Of a stretch of 64,000 nt of DNA, positions 1 through 9,106 are shown piece by piece (positions within the stretch are counted from its first letter, which is position 1; each line of letters opens with the position of its first letter). The position numbers and the translations under genes are program-made. The notes beneath the pieces were generated by a model, which saw only the letters and a program-made list of their open reading frames with translations, made no database searches and was not told where the DNA came from. The DNA is from Gilvimarinus chinensis DSM 19667 (lineage in GTDB: Bacteria > Pseudomonadota > Gammaproteobacteria > Pseudomonadales > Cellvibrionaceae): NCBI RefSeq assembly GCF_000377745.1, contig NZ_KB898706.1, positions 953,955 through 1,017,954 of the forward strand. The letters run 5' to 3'.

Positions 1-1
1 G

Positions 2-1585
2 CCGGGACTGAAATGGTCACTGCAATATCGCTACATTGTGATGGCGATTTTCACCGGTATTATCTTTGTTACCGCCGGTATGTTTGCCGCAGGCTTTCTT
101 AAATTTGTAGGCATGCCCAAGGTGCCCCATGATTTTGCCATTATTAATCTCGAAATGAATCCCAGTGTGCCCGAACAGACCACTATGGATGCCATGCTCG
201 CCATTGAAAACATGATTAACGAAGTCGAGGCGGACATCGAGCGCGAGTTTGAGACCCCCATGGTAGAGAAACTGTATGTCTCCATGCAGTCGCGCACCAC
301 TGCTGAAATTCAGGCCAAGTTAGTGGACCCGGAAGATCGCCCTATGGATACCTTTGCCTTATCGTCTCGTTGGCGGGAGAAAATGCCCAATCTCACTGGT
401 ATGAAAAGCATGAACATTGTTGACAGTGTGATGATGGCGCCCGGTGGTGATGACGGTGATGTGAGTTTTCGCGTGGTCGGTACCGACCTGGAACAGCTGC
501 GCCTGGCCGCTGCGGATATTCGCGCCGGGATGAGCAAAATTGACGGTGTTTACGAAATTCAGGACAGCGAACAAAAAGGCGTAAAAGAGGCGCGTTTTCG
601 CTTAAAACCCGTGGCTTATAGTTTGGGGTTAACCACCGCCGATGTCGCTAATCAGGCGGCTTTTAGTTTGTACGGCATAGAGGCCCAGCGTATTGTCCGC
701 GATGGCGAAGAAATTCGGGTGATGGTGCGTTACCCCGAAAGCGAACGCAACTCGATTGACGCTGTAAACGATGTGTTAATTACTACACCCTCTGGCAGTA
801 AAGTGCCGCTGAAAGAAGTCGCAGAGATAGATTTGGTCGACGGGGTTAACCAAATTTATCGCGAAGATGGCAAACGTACCATCACCGTATGGGCAAATCT
901 GGATTTTTCTAAAATTCAGCCATTAGCGGTTGCGGATACCCTGCGCGAAGGGGTGTTTAAAGACATTGAGCATAATTACCCCAAGTTGGAATTGGAAGAG
1001 TCCGGTAATTTACAGGATGAACGTGAAACCCTATTCAATTTTTTCGTCAATATCATCACTATTTTGCTGATGATTTACGTGCTTTTGGCATTGCCTCTGC
1101 GTTCATATACACAACCGCTAATGATTATGTCAGTGATACCTTTTGGTGTTATTGGTGCGATTTGGGGCCACATGATCATGGGGTTTGATTTCAGTAGTCT
1201 CTCGCTGTTTGGCATTTTTGCCGCCATCGGCGTCGTGGTGAACGACTCGCTGGTGATGGTGGATTATGTGAATGGCGCGCGCGAGAGAGGCGACAGTTTG
1301 CAGCAAGCGGTACTGCAGGGTGGGCGACGCCGTTTTCGCGCCGTTATTCTGACATCCATGACCACCTTTATTGGTCTATTACCGATTATGTTTGAATCGT
1401 CTTTGCAGGCAAAAATTGTGATTCCGATGGCCATTTCACTGGCTTACGGGGTTTTGTTCGCTACCTTTGTGACCTTGGTGTTGGTGCCTGTGTTGTACTT
1501 GGTGATGCATGACCTTAGTTCTGTCCGGCGCAGAATGCTAAATTGGTTTTGTCCCTACCGGAAAACTCAATCGTTTGATGCCTGA
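2..1585 (+). CDS. RND-family efflux transporter, C-terminal part (5' truncated by window)
   Basis: The frame is open from base 2, so the true start lies outside the window; 527 residues are visible. They correspond to the C-terminal half of an AcrB-type inner-membrane RND pump: one membrane segment at the very start, a periplasmic porter region of about 300 residues, then a run of hydrophobic helices from about residue 345 to the end. The stretch 'GVVVNDSLVMVDYVN' is the conserved TM10-like segment of this family. RND pumps use proton motive force to export drugs, metals or lipids together with a membrane-fusion protein and an outer-membrane channel; those partners would lie upstream of the window. 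The substrate cannot be told from this half. Confidence 0.9.
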   Translation, partial: PGLKWSLQYRYIVMAIFTGIIFVTAGMFAAGFLKFVGMPKVPHDFAIINLEMNPSVPEQTTMDAMLAIENMINEVEADIEREFETPMVEKLYVSMQSRTTAEIQAKLVDPEDRPMDTFALSSRWREKMPNLTGMKSMNIVDSVMMAPGGDDGDVSFRVVGTDLEQLRLAAADIRAGMSKIDGVYEIQDSEQKGVKEARFRLKPVAYSLGLTTADVANQAAFSLYGIEAQRIVRDGEEIRVMVRYPESERNSIDAVNDVLITTPSGSKVPLKEVAEIDLVDGVNQIYREDGKRTITVWANLDFSKIQPLAVADTLREGVFKDIEHNYPKLELEESGNLQDERETLFNFFVNIITILLMIYVLLALPLRSYTQPLMIMSVIPFGVIGAIWGHMIMGFDFSSLSLFGIFAAIGVVVNDSLVMVDYVNGARERGDSLQQAVLQGGRRRFRAVILTSMTTFIGLLPIMFESSLQAKIVIPMAISLAYGVLFATFVTLVLVPVLYLVMHDLSSVRRRMLNWFCPYRKTQSFDA

Positions 1586-1598
1586 GGTGGAGGTTTAC

Positions 1599-2129
1599 AT
1601 GAAGCTATTGGCCATTAGTGGAAGTTTGAGAAAAGAATCTTTGAATACGTCATTGTTAAACGCCGCTAAGTCTGTGGCGGGGGATAAGGTCACCTGGGAT
1701 ACAGCGGCAATAGACGATATACCACTGTACAACCAGGACATCGACGGTGAGCAAAAGCCCGCATCGGTTGACCGTCTCAAGAAGCAGATTGAAGCAGCCG
1801 ATGCCTTGGTGATTGCTACCCCGGAGTACAATTACAGCATTCCCGGTGGTTTAAAAAACGCCATCGACTGGGCGTCGCGCCCCGCGTATAAATCGGTGCT
1901 GGCGCACAAAAAGACCCTTATTTTAAGCGCCTCAATGAGCCCGATGGGTGGTGTGCGTGCGCAGGGTCAGTTAAAGCAAATTTTGGCCGGTACGTTAACG
2001 CCGGTATTTCCGGCGCCCGAGTTTGCCGTGGCCACTGCACAGAACAAATTTACCAATGGCGAGCTGACCGATACGGACACGCAACAAAAGTTGCAACGCT
2101 TGGTTAACGACTTTTTAGCCTGGGTATAA
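1599..2129 (+). CDS. NADPH-dependent FMN reductase family protein (ChrR/YieF-like)
   Basis: A 176-residue flavodoxin-fold protein. 'SGSLRKESLN' near the N-terminus is the FMN phosphate-binding loop, and 'TPEYNYSIPGGLKNAIDW' in the middle is the second family signature. Such enzymes reduce FMN, quinones or chromate with NAD(P)H in the cytoplasm. I chose the ATG at 1599 rather than upstream starts overlapping the RND gene, because a GGAGG-type ribosome site at 1589-1593 sits just before it. It begins 13 bases after the RND stop codon, so it may be co-transcribed with the pump; a functional link is not shown. It converges with the response regulator that follows, with only 14 bases between them. 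Confidence 0.85.
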   Translation: MKLLAISGSLRKESLNTSLLNAAKSVAGDKVTWDTAAIDDIPLYNQDIDGEQKPASVDRLKKQIEAADALVIATPEYNYSIPGGLKNAIDWASRPAYKSVLAHKKTLILSASMSPMGGVRAQGQLKQILAGTLTPVFPAPEFAVATAQNKFTNGELTDTDTQQKLQRLVNDFLAWV

Positions 2130-2143
2130 CGGCTGCTGCTATT

Positions 2144-3082
2144 TTAACCTCGCTCGGCCAGGGCGCGAATGGCCATGGCCGCAGCGGAGGTTCTGTTCTC
2201 AACCCCCAGCTTTTTAAAGATCTGCTCCAGGTGTTTGTTCACCGTGCGCGGGCTCATCTCGAGAATTTGCGCAATCTCACGGTTGGTTTTGCCGTTGGCA
2301 ATCCACAATAGAACATCCGCTTCGCGTTGGGTTACGCTAAATTGCTGTCTCAGTAAATCGGTATGATTTTCAGCGCTGGGCGCGTCGGTAAGCCTGAGCA
2401 GGTATTCTTTGTTGTCGACAAAGGTAAGAAATTCCACCGCCAGCGATTCGCTGCTGCTGACCTTTAGTTTATGACCGCTTTGCGGGTTATGCTCAAGCCA
2501 GTTGTGCAGTTGCTGCGCTAAAGGTTGTTCGACGTTGGTATCGAGATAGGGCGCCAGTAATTGATGCACCCTTGGGGTGGCCCAAAGAATATCCCCCGCA
2601 AGGTTACAGGCAAATAAGTTTTGTCCTGCGGCGTCCAGCGCCTGACGCGCGCTTTGCGTCATGCGCGCGTTGGTTAAATGTACCTGCATACGGGCGATCA
2701 GTTCTGCGGCGTTGATGGGTTTGGTAATGTAGTCCACGCCGCCGGATTTCAACCCCATCACCACGTGTTCGGTGTCGGTAAGGCCTGTCATAAAGACAAT
2801 GGGCACATCAATCAAGCGAGGGTTTTCTTTCAGCGCCCGGCAGGTTTCAAAGCCATCCATGTTGGGCATGATGGCGTCCATCAGAATGATGTCCGGGGTG
2901 ATGTTTTTGGTGATGGTGATTGCCTGCGATCCCTCAAGGGCAATTAACACGGTCATGTTGGCGTCTTCCAGTACATCGCTGATCATGCGAATGCTGTCGA
3001 CCGAGTCGTCCACGACGAGTACGACATCCTGTTCGTTTGCTGTTTGTCTATTGTTCGTTTCTCTACTATTAGACGCTTTCAT
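2144..3082 (-). CDS. Response regulator: receiver domain plus LuxR-type DNA-binding domain
   Basis: A 312-residue protein. An N-terminal receiver domain (about 18-135) contains the acidic pocket 'VVDDS' and the likely phospho-acceptor Asp69 in 'ILMDAIMP'. A middle stretch of about 100 residues ('GQNLFACNLAGDILWATP') looks PAS-like but is not clear. The C-terminal 60 residues form a LuxR/FixJ helix-turn-helix ('TQREADVLLWIANGKTNREI'). The start overlaps the end of the hybrid kinase gene by 14 bases, so the two are translationally coupled and almost certainly cognate partners. Because the pair faces away from the amide transport and hydrolase genes, I infer that it activates that cluster; the sequence alone does not prove this. 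Confidence 0.9.
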   Translation of the reverse strand: MKASNSRETNNRQTANEQDVVLVVDDSVDSIRMISDVLEDANMTVLIALEGSQAITITKNITPDIILMDAIMPNMDGFETCRALKENPRLIDVPIVFMTGLTDTEHVVMGLKSGGVDYITKPINAAELIARMQVHLTNARMTQSARQALDAAGQNLFACNLAGDILWATPRVHQLLAPYLDTNVEQPLAQQLHNWLEHNPQSGHKLKVSSSESLAVEFLTFVDNKEYLLRLTDAPSAENHTDLLRQQFSVTQREADVLLWIANGKTNREIAQILEMSPRTVNKHLEQIFKKLGVENRTSAAAMAIRALAERG

Positions 3083-6000
3083 TAGAGGGTTCCTGAAGCA
3101 GGGATATCAGTAAATCAAATTGAAAATTATCCACGTGATCCGTGGCTTGTTGGTAAAACGCGCGGCTGCAACGCTGCTCGCTCATTAATTGATTAAGCAG
3201 TTTTTTCAAGCCGCGTTTATGACCAATGGCCGCGAGGGATGACAGCTCTTGGCAGGCGGCTTGATCGGGTCGTGTGTTGGCAGCATCGACCGCTTCGGCT
3301 CGCGCAGGCTCGCTGGCCGATTTATAGCGCCACTCAAGCTGCAGCAGGTTGCCCACCTTTTCCAGTAAGGTAGAGAGTTTTACCGGTTTAACCACATAGG
3401 CGTTATGGTGAGGTGGATCGGGCAGGTCGGGATGGCTTTCGCGTGCATCGGCCGACACCATAACAATGGGGCAATCTATCTCGGCTTGTCTAAGCTGCGC
3501 TGCAAGCTCCCAGCCGCTCATGGCAGGCATGGAAATATCCAGCATAATCAAGTCGGGCTGCAGTTGCTGCGCTGTTGCCACACCCTTTAAAGAGTTATCT
3601 AAGGTGTTGACGATAAAGCCTAAAGGCGTCAACGCCGCATAAATTAATTCACGATGGCTGGCTTCGTCATCCACCACTAACAGTGATCGAGGTGCTCCTT
3701 GGTAGCCTTGAATCTCTCGGTTTGACTGGCGAGGGTAGTGTACCGGAGAGGTGCTTGAAAGCATGAGTGCAAGCTTGAATTCACTGCCCCGGCCTACGCG
3801 ACTTTGTAGACTTAAATCACCACCCATAATGTCGGTCAGCAAGCGGGTGATAGTGAGGCCAAGCCCGGTGCCCGATGCGGTACTGCCCGGCCTTTTGACG
3901 CGCTCAAAAGGTTGAAAGATTCGTTCAATATTTTCTTCAGCGATGCCTTCGCCGGTATCGGTAATGGTAAATTCAGCCACTTGGGAGCGGTAGCGCATTT
4001 TAAACGTCACCCGACCTTTGTTGGTGTACTTAATGGCGTTGGACAGCAGGTTGATCAGAATTTGTCGCAACCGTTTTTCGTCGGTTTTGACAAACTCGGG
4101 CAGGCCGGTCAGTTGCACAAATTCAAACGCTAAGCCTTTGGCTTCCGCCTGGGGCCGAAACATGTTGGCCAGTTGTTCAATCAGCTCGGGCAGGCGCACC
4201 TGTTCGCTGTGTAAATCCAATCGGCCTGCTTCGATTTTCGAAATATCCAGCAGACCTTCAATTAAATCGCCTAAATGTTCACCACTGCGACGAATGACGC
4301 CGATGGCGTCGCGTCTGGCAGGGGGAATGTCTTCGGCTTGCTCCAGGAGTTGCGCGTAGCCGAGCACCGCATTCAGTGGCGAGCGCAGTTCGTGGCTGAT
4401 GCCTGTGAGGTAACGGCTTTTCGCCTGGTTAGCAGCCTCGGCCACTTCTTTGGCGCGCTGCAGTTCACGGTCTGTTTGTTCGTGGGCGAGAATCTCTTCG
4501 GTTAACAGGCGTGTTTGCCGTTGCGATTCTTCTTGCGCCACCAGGCGACTTTCGTGCGCTAAAACAAAAAGCCAGCTGACAATGCCGGTAATAATCACCA
4601 ACAGAAAAAACACTTTCCATAAGGTGGCGGCGGTGTGAGGGGTGGGCTCCTGAAAATAAATAAGTGACAACAACAGCGCAGAAAAGCCGTTAATAACCGT
4701 TTGCAAGCCTAAAAAGTGACCTAATCGGGAGTTGATATTAGGCACCAGCCAGACAGGTAAAAAACGTTGTGCTAACTGACGTAATTGATCCCAGTAACCG
4801 GCCCCGGGCTTGCAGTAATCGCCACATCTGGCATCCAGTGAGCAACACAGTGAACAGATATTACCGGCGTAAGCCGGGCAATATGTCATATCTTCGCGCT
4901 CAAAACGGTGCTCACATATACAGCACTCGACGCACTGATGACCAGTGCTGTCGAATTCGACATCGCTGCTAATAATATCTCGCGCAAGATAAAAGCGCCC
5001 CCGAGTCAGCCAGGCAATTAGGGGGGCAACTATCAGCGCAGCCGCCAGAGTAATAAAGTGAGCCAATGCTTGAGACGCTTCTCCGAAGGCGCCTGAGTAG
5101 CACACCATTCCCACAATGGCGGCAATAATCATCGCGCCGCAGCCTACCGGATTAATGTCGTATAAATGAGAGCGTTTAAATTCGATGTGTTTGGGGGAAA
5201 AACCCAGAGGTTTGTTGATCACCAGATCGGCCACAATACTGCCCACCCAGGCAATGGCGACAATAGCGTAAAAGCCTAAAGTTTGTTCAAGCGCCTGATA
5301 AACGCCGAGCTCCATTAACAGCAATGCGATACCAACATTAAATACCAGCCACACCACGCGCCCGGGGTGAGAGTGTGTCAGGCGGGAAAAAAAGTTAGAC
5401 CAGGCAATAGACCCAGCATACGCATTGGTGACGTTAATTTTTAGCTGACACAAGACAACAAAAATACCGGCAATGGCCAGTGCTACTTCCGGGGTTTGGG
5501 TAATGTAGCTGAACGCCACCATGTACATTTGCGTCGGGTCGGCGGCATCCTCCAGGCCTATGCCGTGTTTTAGGGCAAGCACGGCCAGAAACGAGCCCGC
5601 CAACATTTTTATCACACCCACTACAATCCAGCCCGGGCCGGCAGCCATGGTACAAACCCACCAGCGTTTTTTATTGTTGGCCTTAGGCTCAGGAATAAAG
5701 CGCAGAAAATCTACTTGTTCACCAATTTGTGCAATCAGGGCAAACATAACCGCAGCCGCAGCGCCAAATAGCACCAGATCAAAATGCCCGTCGCTTTGTA
5801 GCGGGCTGGTAAAGGCTGTCCAGTCAGTCACCGCACTGGCGTCGGCATAAATAATAAAAGCGAAGGGCGCTAATTGCAGTACCAGCCAAATCGGCTGGCT
5901 CCAGACCTGAAACCGGCTGATAAACGTTATGCCGTACACCACCAAAGGAATAACCAGCGCGGCACTGATTAAGTAACCGATGGCCAGGGGAATGTTAAAA

Positions 6001-6431
6001 AGCAGCTCTAATGCCATGGCCATAATGGCGGCTTCAAGTGCAAAAAAAATAAACGTAAACGAGGCGTAAATTAAAGAGGTGATTGTGGAACCAATGTAGC
6101 CAAAGCCAGCGCCGCGGGTTAACAGGTCGATGTCTACACCATAGCGAGCCGCGTAATAACTAATAGGAATGCCGGTTAAAAAGATTAACAGTCCAACTGC
6201 AAAAATTGCCGCCAGAGCATTCACAAAGCCGTAATGCAGGGTAACCGTTGCACCAATGGCTTCCAGCGCTAAAAAAGAAATTGCCCCTAAAGCGGTGAGA
6301 GCAACTCGGGTCGCGCTCCAGCGGCGTGCACTTTTGGCTGTAAAGCGCAGGGCGTAGTCTTCCAGCGTTTGGTTGGCTACCCAAAGGTTATAGTTGCGTC
6401 TAACGCGGAAAATATGTTGCTTTGCGGTCAT
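3069..6431 (-). CDS. Hybrid sensor histidine kinase with an NCS1-permease-like N-terminal domain
   Basis: An 1120-residue protein of unusual build. Residues about 25-480 form a polytopic membrane domain resembling NCS1 nucleobase:cation symporters (N-terminal 'NQTLEDYALRF', later 'LKINVTNAYAGSIAWSNFF', 'NKPLGFSPKHIEF'). Residues 500-540 are a dense cysteine cluster (ten Cys). Further membrane helices follow at about 575-635, then a coiled stretch, a HisKA domain with phospho-acceptor His680 ('GISHELRSPLN'), an ATPase domain ('NLLSNAIKYT', 'DTGEGI', 'GTGLGL') and a receiver with Asp965 ('LIMLDISMP'). The last 130 residues are unassigned. The permease part probably senses or transports an amide or related small molecule and relays this to the overlapping regulator gene. 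Transporter-linked kinases are known (for example CbrA with an SLC5 domain); an NCS1-like version next to amidase genes is the notable point. Confidence 0.88.
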   Translation of the reverse strand: MTAKQHIFRVRRNYNLWVANQTLEDYALRFTAKSARRWSATRVALTALGAISFLALEAIGATVTLHYGFVNALAAIFAVGLLIFLTGIPISYYAARYGVDIDLLTRGAGFGYIGSTITSLIYASFTFIFFALEAAIMAMALELLFNIPLAIGYLISAALVIPLVVYGITFISRFQVWSQPIWLVLQLAPFAFIIYADASAVTDWTAFTSPLQSDGHFDLVLFGAAAAVMFALIAQIGEQVDFLRFIPEPKANNKKRWWVCTMAAGPGWIVVGVIKMLAGSFLAVLALKHGIGLEDAADPTQMYMVAFSYITQTPEVALAIAGIFVVLCQLKINVTNAYAGSIAWSNFFSRLTHSHPGRVVWLVFNVGIALLLMELGVYQALEQTLGFYAIVAIAWVGSIVADLVINKPLGFSPKHIEFKRSHLYDINPVGCGAMIIAAIVGMVCYSGAFGEASQALAHFITLAAALIVAPLIAWLTRGRFYLARDIISSDVEFDSTGHQCVECCICEHRFEREDMTYCPAYAGNICSLCCSLDARCGDYCKPGAGYWDQLRQLAQRFLPVWLVPNINSRLGHFLGLQTVINGFSALLLSLIYFQEPTPHTAATLWKVFFLLVIITGIVSWLFVLAHESRLVAQEESQRQTRLLTEEILAHEQTDRELQRAKEVAEAANQAKSRYLTGISHELRSPLNAVLGYAQLLEQAEDIPPARRDAIGVIRRSGEHLGDLIEGLLDISKIEAGRLDLHSEQVRLPELIEQLANMFRPQAEAKGLAFEFVQLTGLPEFVKTDEKRLRQILINLLSNAIKYTNKGRVTFKMRYRSQVAEFTITDTGEGIAEENIERIFQPFERVKRPGSTASGTGLGLTITRLLTDIMGGDLSLQSRVGRGSEFKLALMLSSTSPVHYPRQSNREIQGYQGAPRSLLVVDDEASHRELIYAALTPLGFIVNTLDNSLKGVATAQQLQPDLIMLDISMPAMSGWELAAQLRQAEIDCPIVMVSADARESHPDLPDPPHHNAYVVKPVKLSTLLEKVGNLLQLEWRYKSASEPARAEAVDAANTRPDQAACQELSSLAAIGHKRGLKKLLNQLMSEQRCSRAFYQQATDHVDNFQFDLLISLLQEPSNESV

Positions 6432-6807
6432 TCTTTGCTCAGTTAACGGTCAGTCGATTCATGAGTCCGGCGGATACGGTGTGTGCTTGTGCGTGCACTT
6501 GGTGCGATGCACTTCGCAAGGGTTCTTTTTTGGTGCACCCAATTTCATCCGCAAGGCTCAGCACGCAGGCGCATCCTAGTGAAGCGACTATCCGTGTGGC
6601 AACGTGAGTTGTCTTATCAAAAGCTGTACCAGTTTAGGTGCCTGTTGATGAGCGCGCGCAACCCTATGCTTTTGCGACTTTCACGCGTATGGGGTAAATG
6701 ACGTATGCCCATGGTGCGATTGGCGAATAGGCCCCGAGGTCGATCTTCCTGAGAATGGATAGCGAGACACAGGTTGTCTGAATCTGCTAATCACACGAGG
6801 AAAGATC
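6432..6807. promoter_or_regulatory. Divergent intergenic region between the kinase and the urtA-like gene
   Basis: This 376-base gap must hold the promoters for the leftward kinase/regulator pair and the rightward amide operon. No good sigma70 or sigma54 promoter stands out by eye. The stretch 6491-6541 is rich in GCAC/GTGC half-sites, including the palindrome GGTGCACC, which resembles parts of NtrC sites but without the usual spacing. A good ribosome site (GAGGAAAG) lies just before the ATG at 6808. Reading frames inside the gap look non-coding. Confidence 0.5.
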
Positions 6808-8079
6808 ATGGCTACGATGAAACATGCAAGCCAAAGCGGCTTGGGGGGCAAGTTGCCGGGGTTAATGAAAACCCTGGCTGGCGCTGTGGCTGGCGCGACT
6901 ATGGCGCTGTCTGCTGTTGTCAGCGCAGCACCGGCAACGTCTGAAGTTAATACCACAGGTTTGGCGGTGACTGATGACACGGTAACTGTGGGTATCCTGC
7001 ACTCGGTGACCGGGACAATGGCCATCAGTGAGACAGGTTCGGTACAGGCAGAAAAGCTGGCGATTGAACAAATCAATGCCATGGGTGGTGTGTTAGGTCG
7101 CAAGATCGAGTACATCCAGGAAGATGGTGCCAGTGACTGGCCGACCTTTGCGGAAAAATCACGCAAGTTGTTGGTAAACGACAAAGTCGCCAGCGTATTT
7201 GGTTGCTGGACTTCCGCTTCGCGTAAAGCGGTATTGCCTGTGTTTGAGCAGTACAACGGCATGCTGTATTACCCCACCTTCTACGAAGGTCTGGAGCAAT
7301 CTCCTAACGTTATCTATACCGGTCAGGAAGCCACGCAACAAATTTTGGCGGGTATTGATTGGGTCGTTAAAGAAAAAGGGGCCAAAACATTCTACCTGTT
7401 GGGTTCTGATTACATTTGGCCGCGTACCTCCAACAAAATCGCGCGTAAGCACATCGACAAGCTGGGCTTAAAAGTGGTGGGTGAGGAGTACTATCCGCTG
7501 GGTCACACTCAGTTCAACTCTGTGATCAACAAAATCAAGCTGAAAAAGCCTGACGTTATCTTCGCTTCTGTTGTGGGCGGCTCAAACGTGGCCTTCTATA
7601 AGCAGTTGAAAGCGGCCGGTATTGATATGACCGATGAAAAACCGCTGGTGTTGACCATCTCCGTAACCGAGGACGAAATTCTGGGTATCGGTGGTGAAAA
7701 CATTGAAGGTGCTTACGCTTCTATGAAGTACTTCCAAAGCCTGCCCAATGACAACAACGCGGCGTTCGTAAAAGCGTTTAAAGAGCGCTGGGGCGACGAC
7801 ATCGTGATCGGTGACGTAACTCAGGCGGCTTATCTTGGCCCTTGGTTGTGGAAAGCGGCGGTGGAAAAAGCGGGCTCTTTCGATGTGGATAAAGTGCGCG
7901 CAGCTTCTCCAGGCATCGAGCTGACCACTGCACCGGAAGGTTACGTGAAAATTCACCCTAACCATCACCTGTGGTCCAAGACTCGCATCGGTAACGCTAA
8001 AACCGATGGTCAATATGAAATTGTGTACGAGACCGACGAGCTGATCGAACCCGATCCGTTCCCCGAAGGTTATCAATAA
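6808..8079 (+). CDS. urtA: Urea/short-chain amide ABC transporter, substrate-binding protein (UrtA/FmdD-like)
   Basis: A 423-residue periplasmic binding protein with a long signal region ending near 'ALSAVVSAAPA'. The mature part matches the UrtA/FmdD family very closely: 'VGILHSVTGTMAISE', 'EDGASDWPTFAEKSRKLL', 'VFGCWTSASRKAVLPVFE', 'LLGSDYIWPRT' and 'EEYYPLGHTQFNSVI'. It would capture urea or a short amide in the periplasm and hand it to the UrtBC membrane pair. The absence of urease genes, and the run of amidases downstream, favour amides (as in the Methylophilus Fmd system). It is the first gene of the rightward cluster, and a strong hairpin separates it from urtB, which could let it be made in excess over the membrane subunits. 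Confidence 0.93.
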   Translation: MATMKHASQSGLGGKLPGLMKTLAGAVAGATMALSAVVSAAPATSEVNTTGLAVTDDTVTVGILHSVTGTMAISETGSVQAEKLAIEQINAMGGVLGRKIEYIQEDGASDWPTFAEKSRKLLVNDKVASVFGCWTSASRKAVLPVFEQYNGMLYYPTFYEGLEQSPNVIYTGQEATQQILAGIDWVVKEKGAKTFYLLGSDYIWPRTSNKIARKHIDKLGLKVVGEEYYPLGHTQFNSVINKIKLKKPDVIFASVVGGSNVAFYKQLKAAGIDMTDEKPLVLTISVTEDEILGIGGENIEGAYASMKYFQSLPNDNNAAFVKAFKERWGDDIVIGDVTQAAYLGPWLWKAAVEKAGSFDVDKVRAASPGIELTTAPEGYVKIHPNHHLWSKTRIGNAKTDGQYEIVYETDELIEPDPFPEGYQ

Positions 8080-8092
8080 GCAGCCTTCTTCT

Positions 8093-8122
8093 ACCCGCCG
8101 GATTCTCCGGCGGGTATTTTCC
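8093..8122 (+). terminator. Hairpin between urtA and urtB (attenuator or mRNA-stabilising)
   Basis: A perfect 9-bp stem (ACCCGCCGG / CCGGCGGGT) with a 5-base loop, followed by ATTTTCCC, lies 13 bases after the urtA stop. The weak T-run suggests partial termination or protection of the urtA 3' end, a common way to make binding protein in excess. Confidence 0.65.
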
Positions 8123-8167
8123 CGATTCATAGGGGTTCGTTAGATTTTTGAGCACGAGGATTGAGCG

Positions 8168-9094
8168 ATGTTCGCCGATTATTCCACCTCTGAGTTAATG
8201 TCAATTTTTGCCATGCAAGGCTTTGCCGGACTGATTTTGTTCTCGGTATTTGTGTTGATGGCATTGGGGCTGGCCATTATTTTTGGTCAGATGGGTGTTA
8301 TCAATATGGCGCACGGCGAATTTATGATTCTCGGCGCGTACATTACTTACCTAACGTCAAACGTGTTTGCCGATTATATGCCCGCACTGTTTGGCTCTTA
8401 CTTTTTTGTCGCCATGATATTGGCCTTTATTGCCGCCGGTGCCCTTGGGATGCTGGTCGAATGGGCAATGATTCGCCACCTCTATCACCGTCCGTTGGAT
8501 ACCTTGCTGGCTACCTGGGGTTTAAGCCTGATCTTGCAGCAGTTGTATCGCACCATTTTTGGCGCCCGTGAAGTGGGGGTTAGCTTGCCGGACTGGTTGA
8601 TGGGTTCTATTCAGCTCACCGACATTGTGGAAGTACCCATCAACGGTATTTTTGTAATGACCTTGGCCATTGGTATTTCAGTAGGTATTGCCGCGCTGAT
8701 GTACAAATCTCGCTGGGGTATTCAAGTGCGCTCGGTGGTGCAAAACCGTCCTATGGCAGGTGCTGTGGGTATTAATACCGCGAAAGTTGACCGTCTGACC
8801 TTTGGTTTAGGGTGCGGTATTGCCGGTGTCGCCGGTAGCGCCTTCACCATGATTGGCTCAACGGGTCCGACCTCGGGTCAGCTGTACATTGTTGATACGT
8901 TCTTAGTCGTTGTCTTTGGTGGTGCCACCAGTCTGTTGGGTACTATCGCCTCGGCGTTTACGATTTCTCAGGCCCAATCCACGATGGAATTTTTCTTAAG
9001 TGGTTCTATGGCCAAAGTTCTTACGCTGCTGTTTGTGGTGTTTATTCTGATGCTGCGTCCGCAGGGTCTGTTCTCGCTGAAAATGCGTAAGTAG
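8168..9094 (+). CDS. urtB: Urea/amide ABC transporter permease (UrtB/FmdE-like)
   Basis: A 308-residue, strongly hydrophobic protein of the LivH/UrtB branched-chain amino acid permease family. The signature 'GQMGVINMAHGEFMILGAY' near residue 40 is typical of UrtB, and the later 'QNRPMAGAVGINTAKVDRLTF' is the loop contacting the ATPase. It lacks the long N-terminal extension seen in some UrtB proteins. It forms the inner-membrane channel with UrtC. The stop is 12 bases from the urtC start, where AGGAGGAG acts as ribosome site. Confidence 0.93.
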   Translation: MFADYSTSELMSIFAMQGFAGLILFSVFVLMALGLAIIFGQMGVINMAHGEFMILGAYITYLTSNVFADYMPALFGSYFFVAMILAFIAAGALGMLVEWAMIRHLYHRPLDTLLATWGLSLILQQLYRTIFGAREVGVSLPDWLMGSIQLTDIVEVPINGIFVMTLAIGISVGIAALMYKSRWGIQVRSVVQNRPMAGAVGINTAKVDRLTFGLGCGIAGVAGSAFTMIGSTGPTSGQLYIVDTFLVVVFGGATSLLGTIASAFTISQAQSTMEFFLSGSMAKVLTLLFVVFILMLRPQGLFSLKMRK

Positions 9095-9106
9095 GAGGAG
9101 CTTATT

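Noticed and set aside
6597-6613. Possible sigma54 promoter (TGGCAACGTGAGTTGT) upstream of urtA
   Set aside because: Spacing between the GG and the second element is one base too long, and the second element ends GT instead of GC.
6681-7262. 193-codon leftward frame overlapping urtA
   Set aside because: Overlaps the strongly conserved UrtA sequence and lacks a family signature or ribosome site.
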